This document shows positions 11,430 through 23,837 of a stretch of 64,000 nt of DNA, piece by piece. Each line of letters starts with the position of its first letter. Within the stretch, counting starts at the first letter, position 1. The stretch is from Euglena gracilis. Lineage: Eukaryota; Euglenida; Euglenophyceae; Euglenales. The notes under the pieces were generated by a model. The model searched no databases, had not been told where the DNA came from, and saw nothing but the letters and a program-made list of their open reading frames with translations. The translations under genes and the position numbers were made by a program. Where the stretch lies: assembly GCA_039621445.1 (NCBI GenBank), contig CP154954.1, positions 10,869,521-10,933,520 of the forward strand. The letters are read 5' to 3'.

Positions 11430-11606
11430 CCGCCCCTCAATTGGAAGCTCTTTTCATCTGCGACGGCTTCAGCATTCAGACACGACGCACAGATCTCTTG
11501 TTCCGGAAGCCTGCGACTCCAGAAAATTGAACGGTTGATCCGAATTTGACTCAGAACTGTTACCTGGAAGCTGCAGGTCGGTCGCCCTGACTGAAAAATC
11601 ACGTCA
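11430..11606 (-). CDS. Exon of an unrecognised gene
   Basis: Minus-strand frame after a TTTTTTCAG acceptor: SGRPTCSFQVTVLSQIRINR, EICASCLNAEAVADEKSFQL, then RGGIAFQQPV. Its phase is compatible with splicing to the exon at 11191. The intervening 240 bp carry CTAGTCG...CGACTAG repeat units. 3' end not fixed. Confidence 0.4.
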
Positions 11607-12748
11607 ACCAGGTTAGTATCTCAGTGAGCCCAAATTTTTCGAAATCCAAAATTTCAGAATCCAAGTGCTGCAACAAGGGCTTTGTTCGTTTGGGGCCCTG
11701 GGACAGTTGAGCAACAAAAGGTATTTGCCACCTCAACGTATTGGTAACACGAGGGATTTTGTTATTTTGGGGCCCTCGCACAGTTCGGAGACAACGTGGA
11801 TGTTTTTGACAAGTTTGGAGGCTATGAGAATGTGTCCTTGAGGCCAAAGCAAGGCAAATGAGTATTGGGGGGGGGGGGGCTTAAAAGGTCGTGACCCCCC
11901 CTTTTGGTACATTGGAGTGGCTAGCCGGTCGACAGTTACCCCCACCGACTAGTCGATCAAGCACTCGATGATCTGGTCAACCGACTAGCCGATCGACCAG
12001 CCAGCACCCCCCAGTCTACGTCGTTGAGCCTCTGTCGAGGGCATTGGCTGATACACCGCGGGACAACAAATGCGATTCTGAAAGCAGGTGGGGGCCAACA
12101 TCGTGCGATGGGTAAACCAATCTTTGTTGTGGAGATGCTTGCCAAAGACTTGGAGGAACACAAATATTTCCCGAGGGAAGGTTCAAAAAAAATGTTTAAA
12201 CACAAAGAGTTTCACAACAGAAAAAAAAATTGAAGAAAAAAACTGTAGAAGGCATGATATTTTTCATTAAAAATGTGTTCAAAAGACACCCATTTTGGGG
12301 GGGTTCCAAGGGGGCCGATTTATTGGGCTTTTCCCCAAAAACGAATTTTTTTTGGATGGGGGGTTCAACTTTGTTGTTTTTTTTTGCTTTTTTCATTGCA
12401 AATTGGCAGGTGTGCATCACTTTGGGCTTTGGGAGGTTCTTATTCTGTGTTTTTACTCCGGGGGAGGGGGTTCAGGTCAAATGCCGCGACACGCTTGTCT
12501 TGTGGTTCGGGACCCGCCGCGCGGGAGCGACATTCTCATGCGAGGGGCACCCAAAGGGGCCTGATTGGCAGCGCGGGCACCTTGGCAGAAGCCGGCTAGG
12601 TCCAGCGTGGCGGCGGACAATGGGAGGCACGCTGGTCACAGGTCCCCGCCCCAACGGTGACCGAAGGAACCTGGACTCTGAAATCCCGTTCCGAATCCAG
12701 CACCGGGGCCGGGATTTCAGAGGAGCAGGGCTGCTCTGGAGGACTGCT

Positions 12749-12977
12749 CAGGGGTTTTTTTTTATACCCGGGGGGTCCCCTCCACCCACCCACCCCCTAG
12801 GGCCCCCCCTGGGGGACTCACAAAAAGAAATGGCAGAAAAATTTCTAAAAAGTGCTTAAAATAGCACGTTTTCAAAAATTTTCGGTGCCTTCGGGTGCCC
12901 CGGGGGGGGGGGGGGGCTGGGCCAGATCCACCCACCTCCCCCCCTCCCAGGAGTCCACGACTAAAAAAAAACCCCTG
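12749..12977. mobile_element. TIR element, flanks decayed
   Basis: Left CAGGGGTTTTTTTTTATACC, right ACTAAAAAAAAACCCCTG, with the same interior core as 31714 and 36572 (AATAGCAC...TTCGGTGCCTTCGGGTGCC). The 8-bp flanks (GGACTGCT and GTGGCTGC) do not match base for base, so the target duplication is lost or was edited by an indel. Confidence 0.65.
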
Positions 12978-13247
12978 GTGGCTGCGGAAAGCTGGCAACG
13001 TTGTTCCATACGAGCTGCCTCCTGGGCTGCACGGGAAGGCCTGGTGGGGGGGGGGTGGGCAGACCCTCACCCACCACCAGGATGGGGTGGGGGTGGTCGA
13101 CCCCCCCCTCACCCACCACCCATAGGGTTGCGGGGATTCCCGTCCAGCCCTGGCCACCTCGCGCCGTTTTTGACATGGGGAGGTGGTTGATGAAATGCCC
13201 CTCCCCCACCCCATATTGGGGAAACTGCCGAGAACCTGCCTTCTTGC

Positions 13248-13803
13248 AAGGGGGGGGGGGGATTATGCAACTTGGCCTTTCAAATTATGCAAGTCAAAAA
13301 AAAAATGCAAAAAAAAATGCAAAAAAATGCAAAAAAATGCAAGTTGCATAAAATCCCTCAGAAAAGGCTGGAATGTAACAGATTTTTGCTGCCCAAAATC
13401 CGTAAACATGTGACAATGCCGGTGTACCTGTCAATGATTCACAAAGAAGACCTCCTGGAAGACAATGGAAAGCACTGAAGATTTGAAAACCAACATGAAT
13501 GGCACCTGCACGTTCAGTCTACGAAAATCGTCCCTCCAGGTCACCAGTGAACATCAATAAAGCAGCGGCACGTCGCATTTCATTGCACAATGTGGAACGC
13601 AAACTTGGTATCAACACACCCAGCAAGACTGAACGAATGTGGCAGCACACCCTTCTGCATTCTATAACACAACATGGTGACCAACTACAAAAAAATTTTC
13701 CAGGCGAAATATTTATGCAAAAAAATGCAAAAAAATGCAAATTTCGGAAACCCTGATTATGCAAAAAAAAAATGCAATTTATGTAAGTTGCATACCCCCC
13801 CCC
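13248..13803. repeat. Inverted-repeat element with poly-G/poly-C ends and ATGCAAAAAA units
   Basis: Begins GGGGGGGGGATTATGCAACTT and ends AAGTTGCATACCCCCCCCC. Between are several runs of ATGCAAAAAA (13295-13345, 13712-13775). The same decamer recurs at 7975 and 43455-43560. The middle (13370-13700) has no convincing coding frame. Confidence 0.6.
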
Positions 13804-13809
13804 CTGCTT

Positions 13810-14935
13810 CTTGGGCCGACAGCAGTTCAGCTGTCACATTGGAAAACTGTTTGAAGGCCCGCCTGGCCAGCTGAGCTCGTGTTGTGCGTTGTCGGAGATG
13901 AAAAAACAAAAAAATTTTCCCGCTGTATGTCGGATGCTGGTTCTCAAACGATGTCCCCAGGGAAAGATGAGAGTGTGAACGCCACAACCCGATTCCTCAA
14001 TTTCATTGTGAATTGTACAGTGTTTGAAAGTTTTTGGAGATTTGAAGCAAATGACCTGGAAGAGATGCATATCTTCCCTCTACTCATCAGGCCCGCAGTA
14101 AACCCAAGGCCATGCACCAAGGCCTCGCAGGGGACTGAAACAATGTCGTCAGGGTGTTCTGAAGACCCCAAAAGAGTCCACCAGGCTGGAGGGAGACAAC
14201 CTGGGCGTGGTCCATCCAGCTTGCGAACTTTCGGGGGGGGGGGGAAGAACTGCTGACCTGATCCCTGCTCCTCCAGGAGCTGGGGTCAAACTTGGGTCCA
14301 GAGAACCTAAACCGCAACAGGCATTATTCACCTTACAAAAAATGTAAAAACTTTGGAAAACTTTTGAATTTCGATCAAAAAAGAAGTTGCACAATCTCGA
14401 TAAAAAAAAAGTGAGGTCCGGGGAAAAAAAGCTTTTCTGGCATAAATGTTTCTTGGCATCGCTGGAACATCTTAAAAATTCTTGAGATTTTCAAAACGCC
14501 TTAAAAACCCGAAAAAAAAAACACCTTAAATAACCTGAAAAATATGAGAATTTTCGCCTGAACTGCAACAAGAAAGAAGGAAGTGTGCAAAAATACAGCG
14601 CTCTCCCCTCCATCAAATTCTTCAAAACATTCTGAAACGGTGCCCCCAAGCAACGTGTCAATTGATCAAAAATGCATTCAACCAAAATCCCTTTCTTGCA
14701 CTCTGGTTGGGATGGACCGGTGGACCCAGCGGGACCCACATGTGGACCAATTCCACGTCTGGAGCATTCCAGTGGCCACCCCCAGGAAAGGTTCCACACC
14801 CACTGGGTCCCACCCTGGAGTGGCAACGTCTGGTTTGGGAAATCCAACCAGACGTTAATCCAAATCCAACCCCCCCAAATAATACACCCCGGGGTATTAT
14901 TTGGGGGGGGGGTATAGCACCCCAAATTTTTCGAA
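13810..14935. other. Stretch without a secure gene
   Basis: Open frames exist on both strands around 13880-14250 and 14580-14860, but none has both a clean start/end pattern and biased third positions. A small perfect inverted repeat AACGTCTGGTT...AACCAGACGTT lies at 14826-14857. Confidence 0.4.
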
Positions 14936-15165
14936 ATTTTTCGAAGTCCCATGGGACCCAAAATAGCACCCAAAAAAACCCTTTTGGGGTCATTCTTTGT
15001 ACTCTCTCGCGAAATCTAGCATTTTCGGAGGCCAGATGATCCAGAAAAATCGATTTTTTTCCCATGATTTGTTGTCAGAGATTGATATTTTTACCTACAT
15101 TTTCAGACAACACATTGACGGGTCGAACCCCGGGTTGTCGGCCCGAGATTGGGGGGGGGACTCGG
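14936..15165 (+). repeat. Dispersed repeat (copy in opposite orientation at 47055-47240)
   Basis: Shared landmarks in order: AATAGCACCCAAAA, CCTTTTGGGGTCATT, GATCCAGAAAAATCGATTTT, TTTGTTGTCAGAG, TTTTTACCTACATTTTCAG, TCGGCCCGAGATTGGGG. About 200 bp, clearly homologous. Confidence 0.8.
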
Positions 15166-15471
15166 TCGCTGAAGTCGGACCCCGAGGGGGGGGGGGGCAT
15201 TATTTGGGGGGGGTATTATTCGGGGGGGGGATCATTTGGGGGGAGGGCTGATTATATGCATGTTTGCTGGTAGGCAAGACGTTTCACCAGCCTTGGGGCC
15301 TGCCCGGCCAGGTAGGTCAACTGATACGTCCGCGGCCAGAGGCTGGCGTAGTTTGGGGGCCCCGGGCCAAACGCAGCATATGAGAGGAAGGTGGTGTTGG
15401 GGTACAGCGGGGCCATTTCCGCTGGCACGCTTTGGCAAGAGGCGGAGAAGTTCAATTGACGGAGGGTGAAT

Positions 15472-15720
15472 CAGGTTTCTTTTTTAAGGAAAGTTGCATT
15501 TGGGAGGCAGCTGGGAACGGCACTTTCGACCCCCCCGGGGGGTAGGTCCGGTTTTGGGGAGGGTAGTTCCATAGCACACCCCCAAAGGACCAAAAAGGAC
15601 ATTTTCCAAAGGAAATTTGGCTGGGTCGGCAGGCATCCCCCCCACGGGGGATGTGCTTGCTATGGGCAGGCACCACCTCATAGCACCCCCCTCTCCCCGG
15701 GGCTAGTAAAAAGAAGCCTG
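15472..15720. mobile_element. TIR element with 8-bp target duplication
   Basis: Left CAGGTTTCTTTTTTAAG, right TAGTAAAAAGAAGCCTG. Flanks GGGTGAAT (15464-15471) and GGGTGGAT (15721-15728) match at 7 of 8. Interior has repeated CCCCCCGGGGGG palindromes and TGTGCTTGCTATGGGCAGGC blocks. Confidence 0.85.
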
Positions 15721-15892
15721 GGGTGGATGCAGCTTTAAAGCGATGGCAACCCGTATATGGGTAAATGGGCAACCCGTTTCACCGCAGGTCATCCGTTTTT
15801 TGTGGATTGTAAATCATCCCAAAAAGAAGGATGTTTTTTGTTTCAGTTAATTTTAATGTTCAATCTTTTACTTATACGATCATTTGTGTGTG

Positions 15893-16050
15893 TTTATGTA
15901 TGCATATGCCTGTATGCGTGCATGCATGTGTCTGTGCCTGTGTGTGTGTGTGTGTGTCTCTCTCTCTCTGTGTGCGTGTGTGTGTGGGTGTGGGTGTGGG
16001 TGTGGGTGTGGATGTGGGTGTGGGTGTGGGTGTGGGTGTGGTGTGTGAAG
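15893..16050. repeat. (GT)n / GTGTGG microsatellite
   Basis: GT, CT and GTGTGG units. Confidence 0.9.
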
Positions 16051-16431
16051 TTCTGAAGTTCTTGAGCCTTTAGGTGCAATAGGGTTGCAATATCCCAGCC
16101 TTGTCGAAATATGCCACTTTGATGTTTTTTTTTATAAAAGACCCCGGGGTGTGAACCCACTGAAACACTGACCCGCCCACTTTCGAGTGCCCCTGGGGGC
16201 TTTGGGGGTCGAAAACATTTAGGTTCTCTGTACAGAAGATAAAGGAAACAAGGTGGTGGTACTTGGTTTGACCCCTCCCCCCTCTGGGGTTGGGGGCCGG
16301 GTCGGCGTCAGAGGTCGATTTGGAGTCGGGCCGAGACAAAGCACCTTTCCTGGGTTAGCTACCTCAAAAAACCTTTGATTCCATCAGCATCTCAGCATTG
16401 GCGGAAGCGTGAGGACAAAGCAGCGCTGAAA

Positions 16432-16527
16432 CACCACGCTGCCGATGAGGAAATCCACCCCCGCCGCGGCGATGGGGGCGAACTGGGGGTCGCACTCCCC
16501 GTTTTCGACTGTGATGTGGACCATCAC
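16432..16527 (-). CDS. Exon of an unrecognised gene
   Basis: A 32-codon minus-strand exon: VMVHITVENGECDPQFAPIA then AAGVDFLIGSVV. It begins exactly after CTG plus 5 bases (CTGGCGTT|GTG) and ends before TTTCAG, so CAG is at +4; phase 0 on both sides. Strong G/C third-position bias. Not recognised; may belong with the neighbouring minus-strand exons. Confidence 0.55.
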
Positions 16528-16794
16528 AACGCCAGGTATTGACTGGCAAGGAGTGAGACCAGACACCAGCAGGGGGGGAGGCACAAGACAGCCCGGGACT
16601 TCAAGCAGACACCTGCCTGTGGCTTGTGTTGATGTTGCAAACTGAGTCTCAGAGATCTGCCATTCAAAAACCCCAAAATACTTACCCCAGGTGTTCCACG
16701 GGGCTTTAGGAGGAGAGGGTAAAGGTGCTTAGTTATGGGTATAAAACAACTTAAGACCCCTTAGGGCCACAAACGTCCCCCTGCCATTCACAGG

Positions 16795-17190
16795 CATATA
16801 TATGCATATGTATGTATACATACATATGTGTATATACATACATATACATACATACATACTTAAACTCATACATATCCATACATATGCATATTTGCATATA
16901 CATACACAAAAGCATGTGCATATACATATCCACATCCATATCCATGTACATATCCATATCCATACCCATATACATGTCCATATACATATGCATATACACA
17001 TCCACATACCTGTACATATACATATTCACATACATATACATATACATATGCACACACACATCCACATACCTGTACATATACATATCCACATACATATACA
17101 TATACATGTACATATACATAAACATATGCGTGTACATATACGTATACATATACATATACATGTACATATACATATACATATGCATATACG

Positions 17191-17264
<74 letters not shown>

Positions 17265-17350
17265 GACATATACGTTACATATACATAAACATGTACATAT
17301 AGATAGATATACATATGCACATGCATATACGTGTGCGTATGCGGGTACAT
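16795..17350. repeat. CATATA hexanucleotide array
   Basis: Diverged CATATA repeats with CATACA, CATGTA and CACATC variants. Long Y/I/H/T-rich frames on both strands are artefacts. Confidence 0.95.
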
Positions 17351-17414
17351 ACACATATGCGGACAACGTACCCAGATCCACGAGAATACATTTACACCCC
17401 TGTGTCACAATTTC

Positions 17415-17507
17415 TTTTTAACAAAGAGACCCAGTGCAGGATACTTCTCGGAAAGCTCGTTCTGCAAATTGATCCGGGCAATGTTACTCCGAAAAATGAA
17501 GCCGAAA
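17415..17507 (-). CDS. Exon of an unrecognised gene
   Basis: Minus-strand frame FGFIFRSNIARINLQNELSE followed by KYPALGLF. It starts after CTG plus 5 bases (CTGTGAGA). Phase is compatible with splicing from the signal-peptide exon at 18871. The 3' end is open: either a donor at the end (TTT|GTTAAA) or an internal CAG at +4. Confidence 0.4.
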
Positions 17508-18789
17508 TCTCACAGGTCTCCTGTCCATACGAAGGCAAACCGGAAGTCCCGCGCATTGCACGGTAATGCCAGCTCCGGGTGGCAAGCTGTGTGCGAAGCC
17601 CAATACACCAGCAGTACACAAGCAAATAATCCATGTCAAACAGCAACCAATTAAAAATGCACGGTTTCCTATCATATTCCTATCGTACCTCCAAGCCCAA
17701 AGTGCCCCTTGACACTTTCATACTTCAAAATGACAAACCCGGTGGGGACAGCAGATTTATAAAACCTCCCCAATAGCAACCCTTCGATCCATTATTTGGA
17801 CACTTCAAGGGTCTGGGGGGCTCATAACTTGGGGGGGAATTATTTGGGCTAAATTTTCGAAATCAAAAGCTGGGTCAAAAAAAAATGCCTCAACCAGGGC
17901 GTTGTTTAAAGACCCCCCAGGGGGTGTTCAGCTCTGGGGCTGGAAAATCTGGGCTGGCCGGAAAAAGGTGGAGGCCTGGAACTATGCCCAACCTAAGGTC
18001 GAACCAACTGCTAAAAAAATCAAAACTGCACAAATGACCCAAAAATTATCAGAAAATCGATTTTTTTTTGACCATGAATTTGCCCTGGCCAGCCCAAAAA
18101 TCGACCCATTTTGCCCATTTTTCGGACACCTTTTGCATCACCCAAAAAAAGAAAAAAGACAAAGAATTTTCCGTCGAACCAGTGGAACTCATTGAGGAAG
18201 GGAATGGAAAAAATTGCATGAAATTTTGGAAATTGCAGAAACCACAGGAATCAACCCCCCCCCCCCTGCGGTGCGGCCAAACTAGCCCAAATCAGGGCTG
18301 TCATGGCCATCACTGCAGTGGGGCTCCCAGTCAACACAAAATTCCACCGCATTTCCAACATTTTGCCACAGGAAAGCATTACTTTCGGGATGTCATGAAT
18401 TGCGGCGTTCAAAAACAAGAGTCTCCCAAGGCGTCGCTTAAGGACCCCAGGGGGGAGTCCAGGTCAATTGCTGGAAAATTTGGGCTGGCTAGAAAAAAGC
18501 TGCTGACTCCCCTCCACCTCATTGGGGTCCCCCGGCTAGAGTTAGGCCAAACCTGGTCTGACTGGGTCCCAAAATTGAAACTAAAAAAAATACTCAACAA
18601 ATACAAATTGTGACCCCAAACCTGCTCTGGCCAGCCCTTCTCCAACCCATTTTCGCACCTCCAAAAGCCAAAAATCTGCAACCTCGGAGGGGGGGTCCGA
18701 GGCTGGATAAACTGGCACCCCCCCGGGGGGGGAAGGGGTGCCAGTCCTGACCACCCCCCCAAGCCAAAAACAACCGACTACTTTGCCCA

Positions 18790-18871
18790 GGGTCCTGGCC
18801 CAGACTACGGCAGGGTGCAGCCCGGCTACGAGCACTGCCAGCAGGAGGAAGGGGACCAGACTCCCATGCAT
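18790..18871 (-). CDS. Possible first exon encoding a signal peptide
   Basis: ATG at 18871 (minus) opens a frame MHGSLVPFLLLAVLVAGLHP then AVVWA: a short n-region, a 13-residue hydrophobic core and a small-residue end, typical of a secretory signal or membrane anchor. The likely donor is GTCTG|GGCCAGG (CAG at +4), whose phase fits the exon at 17507. If this reading is right, a secreted or membrane protein gene runs leftwards from here. No upstream in-frame stop was mapped, so an internal transmembrane segment is the alternative. Confidence 0.45.
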
Positions 18872-19664
18872 TCCGGGGATCCCCGTGGGCGGGAACGGAA
18901 CTGTGGAGAGAATGGGGTTTGGGACCGCAGGGAATGAGTGGCGCAGGCGGCTTAACGGAGGGGGTCAGCTCTCTCTCGCCTCTCGCACTCTGATGGTGGC
19001 CGTTTGTGGGGCCGTGTTCTCTGCAGCCTGCTGCAATGGGATACACTCGCGCCGACGAGCTCCCTGTTGACACGTTTTCCTGGGCAGTTGCGGGCACAGA
19101 GATTCACCATCCTTCATAGCTGGTTTGCTATCGCAGCCAACTGCATCCAGCATCAAATGAAACTGCCTTGCTGGAGGTTAACAGCTCCGACGTTTTGAAT
19201 CTGAAATTCGGGGTTTTGGGGATAATTTTCAGGTAAAGAAATTCACTGCCATCTGGCGCGTTGCACCGTCAGCGCCGTAAACTCGATAATTCTTACCTCT
19301 GGATTTTCGCTCGGTCGGCCCAGGAGATTAGTATACTCTGGGGGGGGGGGTCTAACCTTGGGGGGGTTAAGCCCACAAACCGTGGCTGAAGGGGTCTGGG
19401 GAAGGATGGATATTGATATTGGGTTTAGGTGGGGTCCCGATAAATTTGGATAGATTGACACCCCGATATCCTCGATAAAAGTCGATAAAACTGATATGAC
19501 CACTTTGTGCCCCGATATCCTAATTTTTCTGATTTGGAGAATCCTAAAAACGCCCCAAAAAACAAACCAGCAGAACCCCCCCCCCAATAAAGCCAACATT
19601 TCACAATATTTTTTCGGGACCTGATAAATTCAAGATCGTCAATAAGGCTGATGATATGGGCCGA

Positions 19665-19760
19665 TATCCAATACCCATCCTTGGTCCGGGAGGCGAATAA
19701 GACAATCTGCGTCGCGGAGGCTGCAACTTCGAGGCACGAGTGGTGCCAGGCACGGTGGCC
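19665..19760 (-). CDS. Exon-like island
   Basis: Minus-strand frame HSCLEVAASATQIVLFASRT then KDGYW with G/C-biased third positions. The upstream side has CTG shortly before (CTGGCACC). A second small open piece, PEVRIIEFTALTVQRARWQ, lies at 19240-19310. Not recognised. Confidence 0.35.
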
Positions 19761-20163
19761 GGGGACAGTCACGAGGGGAGGGTGGAGGGGGTCGGCAAGG
19801 GGTCGGTAATTACATCATGCGGCAGTCGAGGTTGTGACCTCGCGCAGGCCAAGCCCACCTCCCCCGGATGTCATAAACCCATCAAACCCGTCAATCCAGA
19901 CAGCTGACATTTTACCAAAAATAAATAAATAAAAATGACTAAAGACTCCCACACTTAAATTAGAAAAATATGCTGCATGAAATTTGGAGGAAAAAACCGA
20001 AAATAAAACGCCTGCAAAATAAATGCAAAAGACCTTCGTATTTATTCACATTTTTTCTGGTGGGAAAACTAAGGTACAGAATGATCCTTTTCTAATGAAA
20101 TGCACATGGGTAATGAACAGTGCATCAGATCATCGAACTCCGAAGTTATGAAAAGAATGGAAT

Positions 20164-20330
20164 ATGTACCAGGAAAATGCTGTCCACAAATATGAAAAGA
20201 ATATGCCCAGAAAAATAGTGCAAGATATGTTGCAGAATTTTGAAGTTTTTGTCAATCATTGCCTCATGGATAATGGGCTGAACTCCCTGGAGAAATGCGA
20301 GATATTCTTCGATCAAGAAGTCGGCCCTCA
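20164..20330 (+). CDS. Open frame of uncertain status
   Basis: A plus-strand frame with ordinary amino-acid composition (KIVQDMLQNFEVFVNHCLMD, SLEKCEIFFDQEVGPQGF) but AT-rich codons unlike the minus-strand exons. Could be an exon of a plus-strand gene or remnant transposon coding DNA. No splice sites assigned. Confidence 0.25.
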
Positions 20331-20429
20331 GGGCTTCTCATGCATTTCTATCAACCTCCGGTCAGACCATTGGGGGAGGGGGGGTCAGCCAGTGGCTTAT
20401 CTCCAGGTGTCCCTGCCTCTCCTCCCCCA

Positions 20430-20550
20430 GGTCTGAAACAGAAGCCCAGACCCCCACGCCAACATGCACCCTCCCAAAGGTGCGCCCCTTCAAAACCCCT
20501 GCCCCCTCCACTCTGGTCCAGTCGGGTGTTTTGGGCCGCCGGTGGCCGAT
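20430..20550 (-). CDS. Exon of an unrecognised gene
   Basis: Minus-strand exon starting on a codon boundary exactly after CTG plus 5 (CTGACGGC|ATC): IGHRRPKTPDWTRVEGAGVL, then KGRTFGRVHVGVGVWASVSD. Good third-position bias. The 3' end lies near 20430, with candidate CAG positions. Gly/Val-rich, probably beta structure; no family recognised. Confidence 0.5.
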
Positions 20551-20639
20551 GCCGTCAGGCTGGTCTGGTGGGGGGGGGCACACTGGGAAAACTTGTTCCA
20601 GGTCATTGCAAGGGATGGGGCCCAATTCAGGTCATGGTG

Positions 20640-20715
20640 ACTGGTGTGCCGGATTTGCCGGATTTGCTGGAATTGCCGAATTTGCCAGATTTTGCTGGAT
20701 TTTGCCGGATTTGTA
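20640..20715. repeat. GGATTTGCC-type minisatellite
   Basis: About eight degenerate 9-11 bp units (GGATTTGCC, GGAATTGCC, AGATTTTGCT). Confidence 0.7.
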
Positions 20716-21894
20716 GGAGATCAGGAATAATTTAGGCTCCATTGGGCAGAAAAAGAGGCCGGAAAACCTTTCGAACCAAACTGCCAGCCAAACCTCATCC
20801 CTAAATCGGCCCAATCTTCGGTTCGCCAATCCTAATTTTAACCCCTTTCCTAACAATAAGCACGCACCCTCCCAGAACCCAACAAAAGTCGACCAAAAAT
20901 CTGGCAAATTCCCGGGGGCCGTGGAACCCCCCAAAAATGGGAAACACGTCGCGACTGCCCCCCCCCCACCCGGTAAATGACCAACGACCCCTCGGGTGTG
21001 GGGGGGGGGGGTTGCCGCTCGGCATAAAACCTTCTTGAAACAACAGCACTTTTTCTCGAACGGGAAAACACCAGAAAACTTCTTAAGATAAGCCACAATG
21101 GCACTCCCACCCTCCTGTTGTCCCACTAACCTGCTCCCCGGAACCGGATCAGACAATAAGGGGGGGGGGGACAATAATGGATAATTGGACCAGACAAAAA
21201 AAACCTTCCGTCGGCAGGGACCCAGGGACAATAAGGGGGGGAGGAGTGGTAATTGACACAGCTGGGGGACCTCACTGTGACAGTTTTCAAGCAAAAATAT
21301 TTTCTTGAAAAATAGGAGAGGTCACCGCCAGAGGTCTTGTACACAAATGGCTTGTCTGTGGCATAACCGTTGGCGCGTTGGTGCTGCTGGCCAAAGGTCA
21401 TCAGCAGGGTTCAATATTTAAGGTGGGGGGGTCAAAACCCCGCCTCCGGTCAAGGAAGGGGTGGGGACAGTCGGTCTAAGTGACTGTTTTTTGAGAAAAA
21501 TTTTGCCTCCAAAAATCGTCCAAAAAAGCTATTTTGGCAAAAACTTGCCAAAATGAAAAAAAAAAAAACTATCAGCGCAAAAAATGTGAGATTTTTGGAG
21601 GCGGTCCCGGGTACCTAATCCAAATCCCCTTCCGGTTCACGGGGAACCCCCCCCCTCTAACCCATCCACCATATTATACCAAACCCTGGTCATCAGCTGA
21701 GACACCAGATCCACCACCGTGCCCTTCGCAAATAATTCTGCGCCAGAATGGGCACCGCCAGCATTTTGATAAGCATCAATCAAAATTGAGAAACATCTTG
21801 GGGTGATGCAGTTTAATAGAGAATTAAAAAACGCACTGGTGACAGAACAGGGGAAAAGATAAAAGGTGCGTGCATGCATGTGTGTGCATGCATA

Positions 21895-22273
<379 letters not shown>

Positions 22274-22560
22274 TGGCAGCCATAATCTACATGCCCCCCC
22301 CGGGGGGGCCATGTAGATTATCCAGGGGGTCAAAATAGTTTTTTTTTGCGTTAATGATGGAATAGGGTTAGGTGCGCGACTTAGGGTTAGGGTTAGGCCT
22401 AACTTATAGACGGGTGTTCGGTGTACAAGTTAGACCTAACCCTAAGCCTAAGTCGCGCACCTAACCTTATTCCATCATTAACGCAAAAAAAATGCCCCCC
22501 CCCTGGACACACTACATGCCCCCCCGGGGGGGGGGGGCATGTAGATTATGGCTGCCATAT
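22274..22560. mobile_element. Nested palindromic element in CATATA array
   Basis: Outer arms GGCAGCCATAATCTACATG (left) and CATGTAGATTATGGCTGCC (right) are exact reverse complements. Each end is itself a hairpin (ATAATCTACATG-C8G7-CATGTAGATTAT on the left, CTACATG-C7G11-CATGTAG on the right). Inside lies the TTAGGG-rich inverted repeat (22320-22500). CATATA repeats flank both sides, as if it had inserted into that array. Confidence 0.85.
22320..22500. repeat. TTAGGG-rich inverted-repeat element, copy 2
   Basis: Arms of about 70 bp: TTTTTTGCGTTAATGATGG, AATAGGGTTAGGTGCGCGAC, TTAGGG units, GGCCTAACTT, loop ATAGACGGGTGTTCGGTGTAC, then the complement with a few mismatches. Confidence 0.9.
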
Positions 22561-22854
<294 letters not shown>

Positions 22855-22855
<1 letters not shown>

Positions 22856-23837
22856 ATGGCAGCCCGAAACTACTGGCCCCCCCGGGGGGGCCCAGTAGTT
22901 AATCCGGGGGGTCAAAATAATTTTTTTGCGTTAATGATGGAATAGGGTTAGGTGCGCGACTTAGGCTTATGGTTAGGCCTAACTTGTACACCGAACACCC
23001 GTCTATAAATTAGGCCTAACCCTAACCCTAAGTCGCGCACCTAACCCTATTCCATCATTAACGCAAAAAACTATTTTGACCCCCTGGATACTGTCATAGG
23101 AAAAAATAACATCCGGAAAAAATAACATCTAAGCCGCTTTTAGATGTTATTTAGTCAGATGTTATTTTTTCTTCATTTGCTCCAGAAATAAGTCGAAAAT
23201 AGATAAGATGTATAAAGTGGATAGGATGTGGGATGAAGAACACGAACGACTGTGACAATCATTACCAAAGGACGAAGCTGTCCATCAAGCTTGCATTCAA
23301 TCCTTGCCTTTTTGAAGTAAAGAATGTACCGTTTCACGGGTTATGCTCTGGATACTCTCATACCAGATGCTATTTGTTTGTGTTGGGATCACCCAGTTAT
23401 TGCAATATATGCCCGACCCCCCCCTCCTGGACCGGGGGGGAGTCCGACCCTCCCACCTGCCTTAAGCCCACACTGGTCAAGTGTGGGGTGTGTGGGGGCA
23501 TTTATGGCCAGTTCCCCCCCCCAGGACCCTGTCCTGTGGGGGTCCTGGGGGGGGGGGAACTGGCAATGACTCGTGGGGGGGGTGTAGGTAAATGTCTGGT
23601 GTGCGCTCCAGTTTTTTTGCAATGCCTTGCACTCCCTCCACCTAAACAATGGCGCAGTCCGGGTGACTGAAGCGCTGGAACTAGATAACCTTTAAGTGCC
23701 TTTTGACAAGCCTCTCTGGATGTTATTTATTCAGATGTTATTTTTTCCAGATGTTATTTTTTCCGGATGTTATTTTTTCCTATGACAGTAATCTACATGG
23801 CCCCCCCCGGGGGGGCCAGTAGTTTCGGGCTGCCATA

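Noticed and set aside
12480-12570. Exon following 16432 (CAGCGC could pair with GCGCTG at 12570; QAPLGAPRMRMSLPRGG...)
   Set aside because: The 6-bp pairing and phase fit, but the peptide is short, Arg-rich and ends in a stop soon after; too little support.
16124-16371. Additional TIR element with flanks CTTTGATG/CTTTGATT
   Set aside because: Flanks match 7/8, but the ends (TTTTTTTTTATAAAAG and CTCAAAAAAC) lack CAGG/CCTG and pair poorly.
16751-17356. Long open frames rich in Tyr, Met, Ile, Val and His
   Set aside because: They are translations of the CATATA array, open in most frames on both strands; same for 21824-22338, 22478-22915 and 23780-24097.
17893-18460. TIR elements starting CAGGGCGTTGTTTAAAG (17898) and near CGTCGCTTAAGGACCCC (18436)
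   Set aside because: Left ends look right, but no complementary right end or matching 8-mer was found within 1 kb.
22378-22460. Telomere
   Set aside because: TTAGGG units are few, mixed with variants and part of an internal inverted repeat; no terminal array.
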